Positions 13,539 through 19,683 are shown, numbered from the stretch's first letter. The stretch: DNA of 25,605 nt from DATIKM01 sp035477595 (GCA_035477595.1 DATIKM010000073.1:1-25605); one strand, 5' to 3'. Numbers and translations: made by a program. The notes: generated by a model not told the origin, from the letters alone.

Positions 13539-13907
13539 TCAGGGCGTGTTGGCCGAGATATCGATGTCGCAGACCCAGAACTCGCCCTCGGGGCGGCTGG
13601 GGCTCACTTTGTCGACGACCATCACGGTCGCGCCGTCGATGGGATCGGTGAACTCGGCGAAGAGCGGCGGTAGGGCGGTCGACTTGGTGGCGATCTGGAG
13701 GGTGAGGCCGCTCTGGCTCCGGGGCTCGGCGCGGCGCATGATCTCGGCCTGGTCGCCATTGGAGTCGTTGCGGCGGATGGCGCGCGAGGCGGTATCGGGC
13801 TTGTAGTTGAGTGCGCGATACGCGACGCCGTCGATGTAGAGGGTGACGCCGCCGAAGGGAGCCCGGGCGACGCCGCCCGGGATGTTGGTGTACGAGGTGA
13901 CAGGCAT
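13539..13907 (-). CDS. Tail tube candidate (122 aa)
   Basis: A small beta-rich protein (GGVTLYIDGVAYRALNYKP, then GLTLQIATKSTALPP, GATVMVVDKVSPSRPEGEF) between the tail terminator and tail assembly candidates, the usual place of the major tail tube protein. It is short for a tube protein (often 140-240 aa). The leader CCCTCCCG before ATG is pyrimidine-rich. The gene ends before a terminator-like hairpin. Alternative: a head decoration protein. Confidence 0.55.
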   Translation of the reverse strand: MPVTSYTNIPGGVARAPFGGVTLYIDGVAYRALNYKPDTASRAIRRNDSNGDQAEIMRRAEPRSQSGLTLQIATKSTALPPLFAEFTDPIDGATVMVVDKVSPSRPEGEFWVCDIDISANTP

Positions 13908-13917
13908 CGGGAGGGGC

Positions 13918-14331
13918 TCACATCACCGCGCCGGAGGCGACGGGCAGGAGGTTCATCTTGGTGGTGGACTTCGGCAGGCCGTAGCACACGGGGTAGGCCC
14001 CGGTGGTGGGGATGTCGTGCGCGATGCCGCCGGCCGTGGTGGAGGCGTAGACGGCGGTGCCGTTGGTGAGCGGGCCGCCGGGGGTGAAATCGGCATCCTT
14101 CAGGCACACGGCCGCGGGCTGGCCGGAGGCGCCGCCGTGGAGGGCGATGCCGCGCTTGCGGGTGATCTCGTGGTTGGTGGTGCCGTTGGAGTCGTAGGGC
14201 TGCCACTGCTCGTTGTCATCGAGCACCACGCCCTGGCCCCCCGTGACGGTGGCGCCGAAGGTGTAGCGTTTCTCGATGACGGCGGAGGAGGAGGCGAGGA
14301 CAGAGGCGGCGGTGATGGAGATATCGGCCAT
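13918..14331 (-). CDS. Small structural protein, DUF2190-like pattern (137 aa)
   Basis: Beta-rich with repeated short Gly/Thr strands (RYTFGATVTGGQGVVL, RGIALHGGASGQPAAV, TNGTAVYASTTAGG). RGIALHGGASGQPAAV resembles the repeat in DUF2190/decoration-like phage capsid cement proteins, which trimerise on the capsid surface. Here it lies in the tail block, unusual for cement. A tail role is also possible. Leader TTCCTCCC-ATG. Confidence 0.55.
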   Translation of the reverse strand: MADISITAASVLASSSAVIEKRYTFGATVTGGQGVVLDDNEQWQPYDSNGTTNHEITRKRGIALHGGASGQPAAVCLKDADFTPGGPLTNGTAVYASTTAGGIAHDIPTTGAYPVCYGLPKSTTKMNLLPVASGAVM

Positions 14332-14369
14332 GGGAGGAAGGGCGGTGAGTTATCGAGGGGAGTGGGGTG

Positions 14370-14873
14370 TCAAATGGGCCAAGCCTCCTCGCGGATGTAC
14401 CACACCACGGCCCACTGGCTGTACCACTCGGAGAGAAGTTTCTCCTTTTCGTTGGTGAAGCGGCCGCGGGCAGCGGCGGTCTCGGTGAGGGCCGCGATCT
14501 CCAGGTGCGGCAGGTTGGCGGAGCCGATGGCGGCAGTCTCTGGCGAGAGGAGGGTGCGCAAAGCCCCGCGGAAGGCGGCGGCCTCGGCGGCCGTGGTCTT
14601 GGTGTGATCGTACACCAAGCGGAATGAGATCTGCCCGGCGTAGGCGATCTGGGCGCCAGTGGCGGGGCGAGTGAGATTGGCGCCGGCGGGGCCGGGAGGT
14701 TCGGCGAGGGCAAACTCGTACTCGAGCCGCGGCACGGTGAGCTCGGCGGTGGCGGTGTGGTCGGCGAGCTGGAGGCTATAAGGCGCCGCTTCGAAAACGG
14801 CGAGGAGATCGGCGAGGAGATCGTCGAACTGGGTCTCGAAATCGCGGAGGACGGCGACGGAGGCGGCGGGCAT
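14370..14873 (-). CDS. Tail completion/terminator-like protein (167 aa)
   Basis: Begins MPAASVAVLRDFETQFDDLL. A helical N-terminus and beta-hairpin middle (QISFRLVYDHTKTTAAEAAA) fit a tail terminator or tail completion protein located between the gp10-like gene and the tube. Its ATG follows the TTTTTC tract of a hairpin in the 166-bp repeat; the leader lacks Shine-Dalgarno. Family uncertain. Confidence 0.6.
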   Translation of the reverse strand: MPAASVAVLRDFETQFDDLLADLLAVFEAAPYSLQLADHTATAELTVPRLEYEFALAEPPGPAGANLTRPATGAQIAYAGQISFRLVYDHTKTTAAEAAAFRGALRTLLSPETAAIGSANLPHLEIAALTETAAARGRFTNEKEKLLSEWYSQWAVVWYIREEAWPI

Positions 14874-15036
14874 GAAAAACCCCGGCTGTCAAAGACGGCC
14901 GGGGCTGGGGGTGGAGAGGGATCAGGGTTGAGGGTGGCGGCGGCGGTAGGTGGCGATGATTTTTTCGGCGATGGCGGGGTCGAACTCGATCTCGTCGAGG
15001 ATCTGAGTGAGGCCATTGAAGAGGCGGATGCCGGCC
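14871..15036. repeat. Direct repeat copy A (about 166 bp)
   Basis: Nearly identical to 16733-16902: one silent base change and small indels of 1 and 3 bases. Each copy holds, on the minus strand, a 36-residue coding tail (from GIRLFNGL to the stop), a GC hairpin with T tract, and the next gene's ATG. The two copies enclose about 1.7 kb. Confidence 0.88.
14874..14904 (-). terminator. Hairpin with T tract abutting a start codon (copy A)
   Basis: Minus strand: CCCCGGCCGTC pairs with GACAGCCGGGG around a TTT loop; then TTTTTC and the ATG at 14873. Same element as at 16736-16769. Confidence 0.75.
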
Positions 15037-15053
15037 CAAGGACTAGCGCTCAG
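14922..15053 (-). pseudogene. Truncated duplicate of the 68-aa connector gene
   Basis: Thirty-six C-terminal residues (GIRLFNGLTQILDEIEFDPA to RRRHPQP) are identical to the end of the 68-aa gene at 16788-16994. There is no ATG, GTG or TTG in frame before the homologous part; a CTG overlaps the preceding gene's TGA and could give a 43-aa peptide. Either a duplicated remnant or a coupled short gene. The only base difference in the shared coding part is silent. Confidence 0.6.
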
Positions 15054-15751
15054 GCCGCGAAGCCCGCGGTCCGGGCATCGGAGCCGAGGCGGTGGGCGAT
15101 CTGGCGGGTGAGATTGTTGGTCGCGTAGCGGATGGCGTAGGGCACGTTTTTGAACTGCATTTCCTCGTGCGGGCTGTTGGCGGCGGCCAGGCAGACCATC
15201 TCGATGGAATAGCGCGGGGCGCTGAAGCGCATGGAAATCGTGCCGCGAGCGGTGCCGTGGCGGGCAATCCACGCCGGCACGGCGGCACCGAGGGCGCGCG
15301 CCGCGGGCACCCAGCCGGCGGCGAGTTTGCCGACGCGCGCGAAGAGCTGTCGGCGAAGCGCACGCAATTTCACTACATCGACGTAGTAAGCCTGGGCGCG
15401 GCCGCGGGTGAGTTTTTTTCCAAAACGGCTGCCGCTACGGAAGCGGGCCGAATGAATTTCTGCGACGTTGGGCCAGCGCTCGCGGCGTTGGTGCTTCAAT
15501 TGCACAGGAATAAAGACCGCAGCAAGATCCCGGTCGATAGCCGCTTCCCCCTGGCGCTTGCCCATGGTGCCGAACATACCACCTCCGGATGGGGGAGTGA
15601 TCTGCAACAGTCCAGATCCCTGCCGGGGGTTGGAAATCGTCATCTTGGCCGAGGTGCGAAGAATCTTTTCGATACTTTGGCCGGTGAGCCGGCTCCACTG
15701 TTTCACGGCAGCATCGAAACCGCTCGAGTCGACTGTGCCGGGAATACGCAT
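15050..15751 (-). CDS. HK97 gp10-like head-tail or tail component candidate (233 aa)
   Basis: Begins MRIPGTVDSSGFDAAVKQWS, with helix SGQSIEKILRTSAKM and later a basic helical segment (AYYVDVVKLRALRRQLFARV). The plan and location next to connector and tail terminator genes suit a gp10-like or minor tail assembly protein. Start at ATG 15751 is chosen because upstream residues belong to the antisense-looking part of the ligase frame. No family recognised with certainty. Confidence 0.58.
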   Translation of the reverse strand: MRIPGTVDSSGFDAAVKQWSRLTGQSIEKILRTSAKMTISNPRQGSGLLQITPPSGGGMFGTMGKRQGEAAIDRDLAAVFIPVQLKHQRRERWPNVAEIHSARFRSGSRFGKKLTRGRAQAYYVDVVKLRALRRQLFARVGKLAAGWVPAARALGAAVPAWIARHGTARGTISMRFSAPRYSIEMVCLAAANSPHEEMQFKNVPYAIRYATNNLTRQIAHRLGSDARTAGFAA

Positions 15752-15768
15752 CCGGCTGCGGCACGGAG

Positions 15769-16329
15769 TCAAACCCGGGCGCCGAGAAACGTCGCGTAAT
15801 AGGGGCGCTTCAACTTCACCAGGTCGCGCGTACGGCCCGGGGCGTAGGCGAGACCCGGGGCGCGCAACATGAGGCCTTCCCCTCCGCGCGCATGCACTTC
15901 GCCCAGGATGCGGGCCGCGTGCCGCTCCCCTTCGCAGAGCCAGGCCGCCACAACCCCCACGCACTTCGCCGGGCCCAGCGCCGAGGCGGCAGAGCGGAGG
16001 CGGGCGGGCCAGGCCCCGACGGCACTCGGCGCATCAAATATCATGAAGCGGAGCCCGCGGGAAAAGCGGCCGTGCACCACGGCCTCTCGCGCGGCATCAA
16101 GCGTACCGGGTCCACCGTAGATCTCGCCGTCGAGCGCGATGCCGGCGGGCAGCGCCGAATGCAGCGCGGCCGGCAATCGGATGGGAGTGCCGCCGCGAGA
16201 CCACATCGCGGCGCCATCCCAAAAGGCACGGCAGCCGTCGAGTTTTTCCGACATCCACCACCCGCGGAGCCGCTGCCCGCGGTAGGGAGTGCCGTGCTGC
16301 ATCTGGGTTTCGTCCACGGCGTGAAGCAT
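15769..16329 (-). CDS. Stand-alone ATP-dependent ligase adenylation domain (186 aa)
   Basis: All core nucleotidyltransferase motifs of ATP-dependent ligases are seen in order: motif I SEKLDG (Lys29, the adenylated residue), SRGG at 44-47 (motif Ia), LDGEIY at 66-71 (III), MIFDAP at 96-101 (IIIa), EGLMLR at 151-156 (IV) and VKLK at 171-174 (V). The protein ends 12 residues later, so the OB-fold domain and motif VI are absent. It would seal nicks in DNA or, less likely, RNA, unless the missing domain cripples it. It sits between connector genes, an odd place for a ligase. The start is ATG 16329, or GTG 16368 after GGGGGT. Confidence 0.82.
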   Translation of the reverse strand: MLHAVDETQMQHGTPYRGQRLRGWWMSEKLDGCRAFWDGAAMWSRGGTPIRLPAALHSALPAGIALDGEIYGGPGTLDAAREAVVHGRFSRGLRFMIFDAPSAVGAWPARLRSAASALGPAKCVGVVAAWLCEGERHAARILGEVHARGGEGLMLRAPGLAYAPGRTRDLVKLKRPYYATFLGARV

Positions 16330-16378
16330 ACCCGAAAAATGGATGGAATGCGATGGGCGCGATTCCACCCGACCCCCA

Positions 16379-16735
16379 TCAACCGGAAAGGCGCACCACG
16401 TCGCAGACGATCTCGGCCGAGAAATCGGTGTCGGCGCCGGTGGCGGAATTGCAGCGGTAGCGATCGCCCGTAGCGACCACGACGAACTCGGTGCCTTCGG
16501 CCGGAGACCAGGTGCCAGTCTTTAGCACGCGCAGGCTGGCCTTGTGCAGCGTGATGAATCCGGCCTCGCCGAGCTCGCGCTCGATGCGGATCGGCGACAG
16601 GAAGACAGCCACGGGGGCGCCGTCGAGGGCGGCCGCACCGGCGCCGGTATAGGGCTGAACAGTGGTGAGGGCGAGCGCCTGGCGCTCACGGGCAGCCTGG
16701 GTGGCGAAGGCTTGGACGGAGGTGGCGAAGCTCAT
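16379..16735 (-). CDS. Head-tail connector candidate, gpFII-position (118 aa)
   Basis: Begins MSFATSVQAFATQAARERQA and ends in a beta segment EGTEFVVVATGDRYRCNSAT, IVCDVVRLSG. Its length matches lambda gpFII (117 aa) and its place fits a head-tail attachment protein. It has a short N-terminal helix and a beta body with SPIRIERELGEAGFITLHKA. The ATG abuts a hairpin's CTTTTTC tract. The match is by size and position only. Confidence 0.6.
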   Translation of the reverse strand: MSFATSVQAFATQAARERQALALTTVQPYTGAGAAALDGAPVAVFLSPIRIERELGEAGFITLHKASLRVLKTGTWSPAEGTEFVVVATGDRYRCNSATGADTDFSAEIVCDVVRLSG

Positions 16736-16902
16736 GAAAAAGCCCCGGCTGTCAAAGACGGCCGGGGCTGGTGGGGGTGGAGAGGGATCAGGGTTGAGGG
16801 TGGCGGCGGCGGTAGGTGGCGATGATTTTTTCGGCGATGGCGGGGTCGAACTCGATTTCGTCGAGGATCTGAGTGAGGCCATTGAAGAGGCGGATGCCGG
16901 CC
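16733..16902. repeat. Direct repeat copy B (about 170 bp)
   Basis: Partner of 14871-15036. It covers the end of the 68-aa gene, the hairpin and the ATG of the 118-aa gene. Confidence 0.88.
16736..16769 (-). terminator. Hairpin with T tract abutting a start codon (copy B)
   Basis: AGCCCCGGCCGTC pairs with GACAGCCGGGGCT over a TTT loop on the minus strand, then TTTTTC-ATG. Confidence 0.75.
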
Positions 16903-16994
16903 GGGCCGGTACGGGGGGCCACCGCCAGCGCAATCAGCGCGAAATCGACCACGTGGGGCACGCTGCCATTTACGTCATTGAGTTTGAGCTTCAT
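16788..16994 (-). CDS. Small connector-region protein (68 aa)
   Basis: Reads MKLKLNDVNGSVPHVVDFAL, then TQILDEIEFDPAIAEKIIAT. It starts at an ATG with GGAGG nine bases upstream, one of the clearest Shine-Dalgarno sites here, and its ATGA overlaps the stop of the KilA-N gene. A helical small protein, perhaps a head-tail connector or chaperone. Its last 36 residues are duplicated 1.86 kb downstream. Confidence 0.66.
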   Translation of the reverse strand: MKLKLNDVNGSVPHVVDFALIALAVAPRTGPAGIRLFNGLTQILDEIEFDPAIAEKIIATYRRRHPQP

Positions 16995-17803
16995 GCGGCA
17001 CCTCCTTCGCGCAGGGTGATGTTGTAGCGGCGGTGGCGGTTTTTGGCGATGGGCTCGCAGTACACGAGGGATCCGCCTGCAAGCTGCAGCCAGCGCTGCA
17101 TGTAGCCGCGGCCTTGGAAGAAGCGGCAGAAGCGGCTCACCTGGTGGAAGTCGCTGGGGTCGGTGAGGAGGTCGCGGAAGAGCCGCTGGTCGAGGGCAGC
17201 GCGGGCGATTTCGACCGGATGCACCAGCCGCTGCGCATGAGGCCAAGCGATCGTGGCCGCAAGGACCTTGGCGAAATGCGCTTCGACAGTGGGCGCGGGC
17301 GGAAGAGGCAGAAGAGAGGAAGACTTGGGAGACTGAAAGGGCACGGGAGCCTCCAGGCGCTCAAGGCGGCCGAGGAGGGCCATCTGCGTGGCGACGATCT
17401 GCTCGTGGGAGGCGACGATGCGATCGAGCACGCGAGAGACGCCGGCGAGGTCGACGCCGACCGGCGCCCCACCCTGCAGGATCCGGCGCACGGTGCGGTT
17501 GCACCAGATCGAGAACTCGGGCGAAAGCCAGCGCGCGAACTCCAACGCGAGATCGGGGTGCATCCAGGTGCCGGGGCAGGCGCCGCCGTGCGTAGCCAAG
17601 TGGAGATTTTCTCCACTTGCTCCGAGGTCTTTTTCCAACGCCGCAATAAATGCGTTTGCAGTGGGTAGCTTCAGGAAGTCGCTTGGCCGTTTTCCGAACG
17701 GCTTCGCCATCTGGGTGGCGTTGACCCAGCCATCGCCGCGGAAGGCTATTTCGGATTGGCCGTAGACTTCGATGATGGCTCGGCTGGGAACAGGATCGGC
17801 CAT
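16991..17803 (-). CDS. KilA-N domain protein (270 aa)
   Basis: The N-terminal 108 residues carry the KilA-N signature: GWVNATQMAKPFGKRPSDFL, then GGACPGTWMHPDLALEFA and RWLSPEFSIWCNRTVRRIL. KilA-N domains occur in phage and viral DNA-binding proteins. After a Ser/Pro/Leu-rich linker (about 155-175) comes a second helical domain with FFQGRGYMQRWLQLAGGSL. The start chosen is ATG 17803, 58 nt inside the XRE gene; the frame is open upstream to another ATG at 17971, but there it would run out of frame over the XRE gene. The pair is probably a repressor/anti-repressor-like or other regulatory unit carried as cargo. Confidence 0.78.
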   Translation of the reverse strand: MADPVPSRAIIEVYGQSEIAFRGDGWVNATQMAKPFGKRPSDFLKLPTANAFIAALEKDLGASGENLHLATHGGACPGTWMHPDLALEFARWLSPEFSIWCNRTVRRILQGGAPVGVDLAGVSRVLDRIVASHEQIVATQMALLGRLERLEAPVPFQSPKSSSLLPLPPAPTVEAHFAKVLAATIAWPHAQRLVHPVEIARAALDQRLFRDLLTDPSDFHQVSRFCRFFQGRGYMQRWLQLAGGSLVYCEPIAKNRHRRYNITLREGGAA

Positions 17804-17967
17804 AGGCGTTGCAGAGTTGAACCTCGGGGAAAACGATCCCCGTGCTCCCAGCTTTGGAGCGTCTTGAGTGGTACTTTCCAGGCAACCGACGCTTGGCTTT
17901 GACTCAGGTTCAGCCGTTCTCTGGCTGCTTTGAACTGACTTGCCAGTTCCACGGTATTTGTGATCAT
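17746..17967 (-). CDS. XRE-family helix-turn-helix regulator (73 aa)
   Basis: Residues 10-45 contain the XRE plan: FKAARERLNLSQSQASVAWK then VPLKTLQSWEHGDRFPRGST, a HTH with the typical LSQSQ...TLQSWEHG spacing. Such proteins are phage-type repressors or antitoxin-like regulators. The start is the second ATG of ATGCATG (17967); AAGGAG lies 13 bases upstream. It overlaps the KilA-N start, so both are probably in one transcript. A 28-bp imperfect palindrome 50 bp upstream is a good operator candidate. Confidence 0.82.
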   Translation of the reverse strand: MITNTVELASQFKAARERLNLSQSQASVAWKVPLKTLQSWEHGDRFPRGSTLQRLWPILFPAEPSSKSTANPK

Positions 17968-18006
17968 GCATGAACTTCGACTCCTTGTGTGTAAATGACC
18001 GACGAG

Positions 18007-18034
18007 TTGAGGTATGGGCCGCTGGTGCTCTAAC
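18007..18034 (+). promoter_or_regulatory. Candidate promoter for plus-strand pair
   Basis: TTGAGG, 16 bases, then TCTAAC (4 of 6 consensus). It lies about 105 bp before the ATG at 18138, and the -10 is inside the palindrome at 18017-18044, so a bound repressor would block it. Confidence 0.35.
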
Positions 18035-18044
18035 ACTGGCGGCC
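18017..18044. promoter_or_regulatory. 28-bp imperfect palindrome, XRE operator candidate
   Basis: GGCCGCTGGTG on the left and CACTGGCGGCC on the right match in 9 of 11 positions as inverted arms, with centre near 18030.5. It lies in the gap between the divergent pairs, where an autoregulator would bind. Confidence 0.55.
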
Positions 18045-18058
18045 CTTTAACAGGCGAC

Positions 18059-18088
18059 GCTATCCCACAATGCGCTGGATAGTGTCAA
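18059..18088 (-). promoter_or_regulatory. Candidate promoter for XRE/KilA-N
   Basis: A perfect TTGACA at 18088-18083 (minus) with 17-18 bases to GGATAG/GATAGC. The -10 is weak. Transcription would then cross the palindrome before the XRE start. Confidence 0.42.
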
Positions 18089-18137
18089 GCGCAGAATTGG
18101 ATTGCCGGCAAATAGGGCTGCAATTGAACGTCAGCAC

Positions 18138-18467
18138 ATGGGAGAATGGCCGAAGGTTATCCAAGCAGCGCTGCAAACCGGGACCTTACGCGCTGGAGAC
18201 GTAGTTCATTTTCCTCCCGAGGCGCACTACCTTGTTTGGGGCGAAGCGTTAAAGATTCTCAAGTGGACGTTTCAAGTGAGCTCGGCAGCGAGTGCGGATA
18301 GGAATTACCCGGGGAGCGTCTCCGGCAAACTTTGGCGACCTGATTTAGCAAGAACGGGTATCGAGGAAGTGGAAGTGCTCGCCGGTACCCAACGCGATAT
18401 TTGCGCGACCCTCCTCGCGGCCGCAGATGATAAGACCCAGAAGTCGACGACTCTATGGAAAAGATAA
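18138..18467 (+). CDS. Unknown cargo protein, plus strand (109 aa)
   Basis: Reads MGEWPKVIQAALQTGTLRAG, then HFPPEAHYLVWGEALKILKW and EEVEVLAGTQRDICATLLAA. A balanced composition and a mixed alpha/beta profile argue for a real protein. A TTG start at 18102 would add 12 residues. The following gene begins 13 bases before this one's stop, so they form one operon. No family recognised. Compared with the flanking tail genes it has lower G+C by eye and opposite orientation, both suggesting a separate origin. Confidence 0.55.
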   Translation: MGEWPKVIQAALQTGTLRAGDVVHFPPEAHYLVWGEALKILKWTFQVSSAASADRNYPGSVSGKLWRPDLARTGIEEVEVLAGTQRDICATLLAAADDKTQKSTTLWKR

Positions 18468-18790
18468 TCTTCAAAGTGCAGGGCTCGGCTGAGGATCCAT
18501 ACATCGTGGAGTTCTGCAGGGACGGGGGGCTTCTAGGTGCGCACTGTACGTGCCCGGCCGGTGAGAATGGACAGGCATGCAAACACCGAATCCGAATTCT
18601 GAAAGGTAACGCCGAAGGAACCGTCGACTGCAACCAAGCAGACGTTGCTATCGTAGGGCAATGGTTCAGCGGCTCTAAAATCGCAACTGCGCTGACCGCG
18701 ATCGAGAACGAAGAAGTCGTTCTTGAAAAGACTAAGAAGAACTTAGCCTCACTCAAAAAGGAGCTGGGCCGGTTATTTGAAACCGCCTAG
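18455..18790 (+). CDS. SWIM-type zinc-finger protein, plus strand (111 aa)
   Basis: Contains HCTCPAGENGQACKHRIRIL, giving Cys31, Cys33, Cys42 and His44: the CxC-xn-CxH SWIM zinc-binding plan, known in DNA- or protein-binding proteins including transposases and SNF2 helicases. The rest is a small alpha/beta domain and a C-terminal charged helix (EKTKKNLASLKKELGRLF) suited to dimerising. It is a stand-alone SWIM protein with an unknown partner upstream. Function unknown; nucleic-acid binding is an inference from the motif. Confidence 0.62.
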   Translation: MEKIIFKVQGSAEDPYIVEFCRDGGLLGAHCTCPAGENGQACKHRIRILKGNAEGTVDCNQADVAIVGQWFSGSKIATALTAIENEEVVLEKTKKNLASLKKELGRLFETA

Positions 18791-18799
18791 CGCTCCCCC

Positions 18800-18898
18800 T
18801 CAATCGTCCGCCGGCGGGAGGGGCTCGACGGAGACGCGGCCGATGATGAAGCCGACGGAGAGGGCGGCCAGGGCGACAACTACGATCACGAGGCTCAT
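18800..18898 (-). CDS. Tiny single-pass membrane peptide (32 aa)
   Basis: MSLVIVVVALAALSVGFIIG forms one transmembrane helix, then RVSVEPLPPADD is the soluble tail. Only AAGG close to ATG is visible as a ribosome site. It lies just after a terminator and convergent with the SWIM gene. Small peptides like this occur as holin-like or regulatory peptides; existence is plausible, not proven. Confidence 0.4.
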   Translation of the reverse strand: MSLVIVVVALAALSVGFIIGRVSVEPLPPADD

Positions 18899-19006
18899 GC
18901 CTTGGGGAAGCGAGTCAAAGCGCGGAGGAAAACGGCAAAAAGAAGAAACCCAGGCGGCTCGATGCCGGTTTGCTTCGGTGCTGCTGCCACATTCCCACAG
19001 CCCCAA

Positions 19007-19050
19007 GAGCGAAAACCCCGCACCCGGGAGCGACTCCGGGGGCGGGGGTT
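19007..19050 (-). terminator. Intrinsic terminator after the head genes
   Basis: Arms at 19014-19030 and 19034-19050 with CGA loop form a 17-bp stem with a few mismatches; the minus strand then reads TTTTCGCTCTT. The apex GGGAGCGACTCC is shared with the terminator at 25020-25049. Confidence 0.7.
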
Positions 19051-19085
19051 AGGAACTACCGACTAGCCTCGCGGCGGAGAAGTTC

Positions 19086-19358
19086 TCAGGCGCTGCCTTT
19101 ATGCAGCCGGGCGTTGACGAGTGTGGTGCGCAGTTCGTTGACCAGAGTCGTGAGCGCGGCCACGTCGACGAGCAGGGTGTTGATGCGCGTCGTCAGCAGA
19201 TCGCCCTGCGCCTGCGTGGCGAAGCCATAAGGGGAGGACTGCGTGACGGCAGTCGTGGCGAGCGCGGCCCCGCTGGTGCCGGTGACCTGGGCGCCCGCCG
19301 AGCCGGTACGACGCGTGACCGGAAGGCCGAGTTTGCGAAATGAGGTGGGTGAAGCCAT
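19086..19358 (-). CDS. Head fibre/decoration-like protein (90 aa)
   Basis: A Gly/Ala/Thr-rich N-terminal half (PVTRRTGSAGAQVTGTSGAA) and a helical C-terminal half with leucine heptads (LLTTRINTLLVDVAALTTLV). This pattern resembles small phage head fibre proteins, which have a Gly/Thr part followed by a trimeric coiled coil. It sits after the capsid gene and before a terminator. Assignment by pattern and place. Confidence 0.55.
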   Translation of the reverse strand: MASPTSFRKLGLPVTRRTGSAGAQVTGTSGAALATTAVTQSSPYGFATQAQGDLLTTRINTLLVDVAALTTLVNELRTTLVNARLHKGSA

Positions 19359-19406
19359 GGCAGGAAGAGACGAAGACTTGGAATACGCGGAAGAGAGAAA
19401 GGCGGG

Positions 19407-19643
19407 TCAGCGGCGGGCAACCCGGGTGGAGGCGGACCTGGCGGCGACCGCGGCCCGGTTGGCTTCGGCGCGAGGATTGTTTTTCGGAATGCCGGTGACG
19501 TGCGGCACCACGATGTGCCGCGGATACGGCGAACCTTCCATGGCGGCGCGCATCTCCTCACCGCTGCGACCGAGGTAAACGAGGGCGGGCGGAGTGGCGC
19601 TGCGGGCGTCGGCCAGGCCGATGACGAGGGAGATGCGGCTCAT
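19407..19643 (-). CDS. Small head-region protein (78 aa)
   Basis: Starts MSRISLVIGLADARSATPPA; ends Ala/Arg-rich (RAEANRAAVAARSASTRVARR), a basic tail. Lies after the capsid gene and 48 bp before the head-fibre-like gene. No family recognised. The basic tail could bind DNA or capsid. Leader CCTTCCCCGCT-ATG, pyrimidine-rich. Confidence 0.5.
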   Translation of the reverse strand: MSRISLVIGLADARSATPPALVYLGRSGEEMRAAMEGSPYPRHIVVPHVTGIPKNNPRAEANRAAVAARSASTRVARR

Positions 19644-19683
19644 AGCGGGGAAGGACTTGTAAAAAAGAGGCGGGGCAGGATCA

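Noticed and set aside
13000..13560. Programmed frameshift joining tube and tail assembly genes
   Set aside because: No slippery heptamer was found at the overlap; the genes are separated by a hairpin, so a G/GT-type fusion is not supported.
15769..16470. Longer ligase with an OB domain reaching other frames
   Set aside because: I looked for OB-like coding after motif V in all frames below 15769; the DNA there encodes the gp10-like protein in a different frame and no OB pattern was visible.
16991..17971. A single 326-aa KilA-N protein from ATG 17971
   Set aside because: Its first 56 residues are the XRE gene in another frame and look random; kept only as a finding about dual starts.
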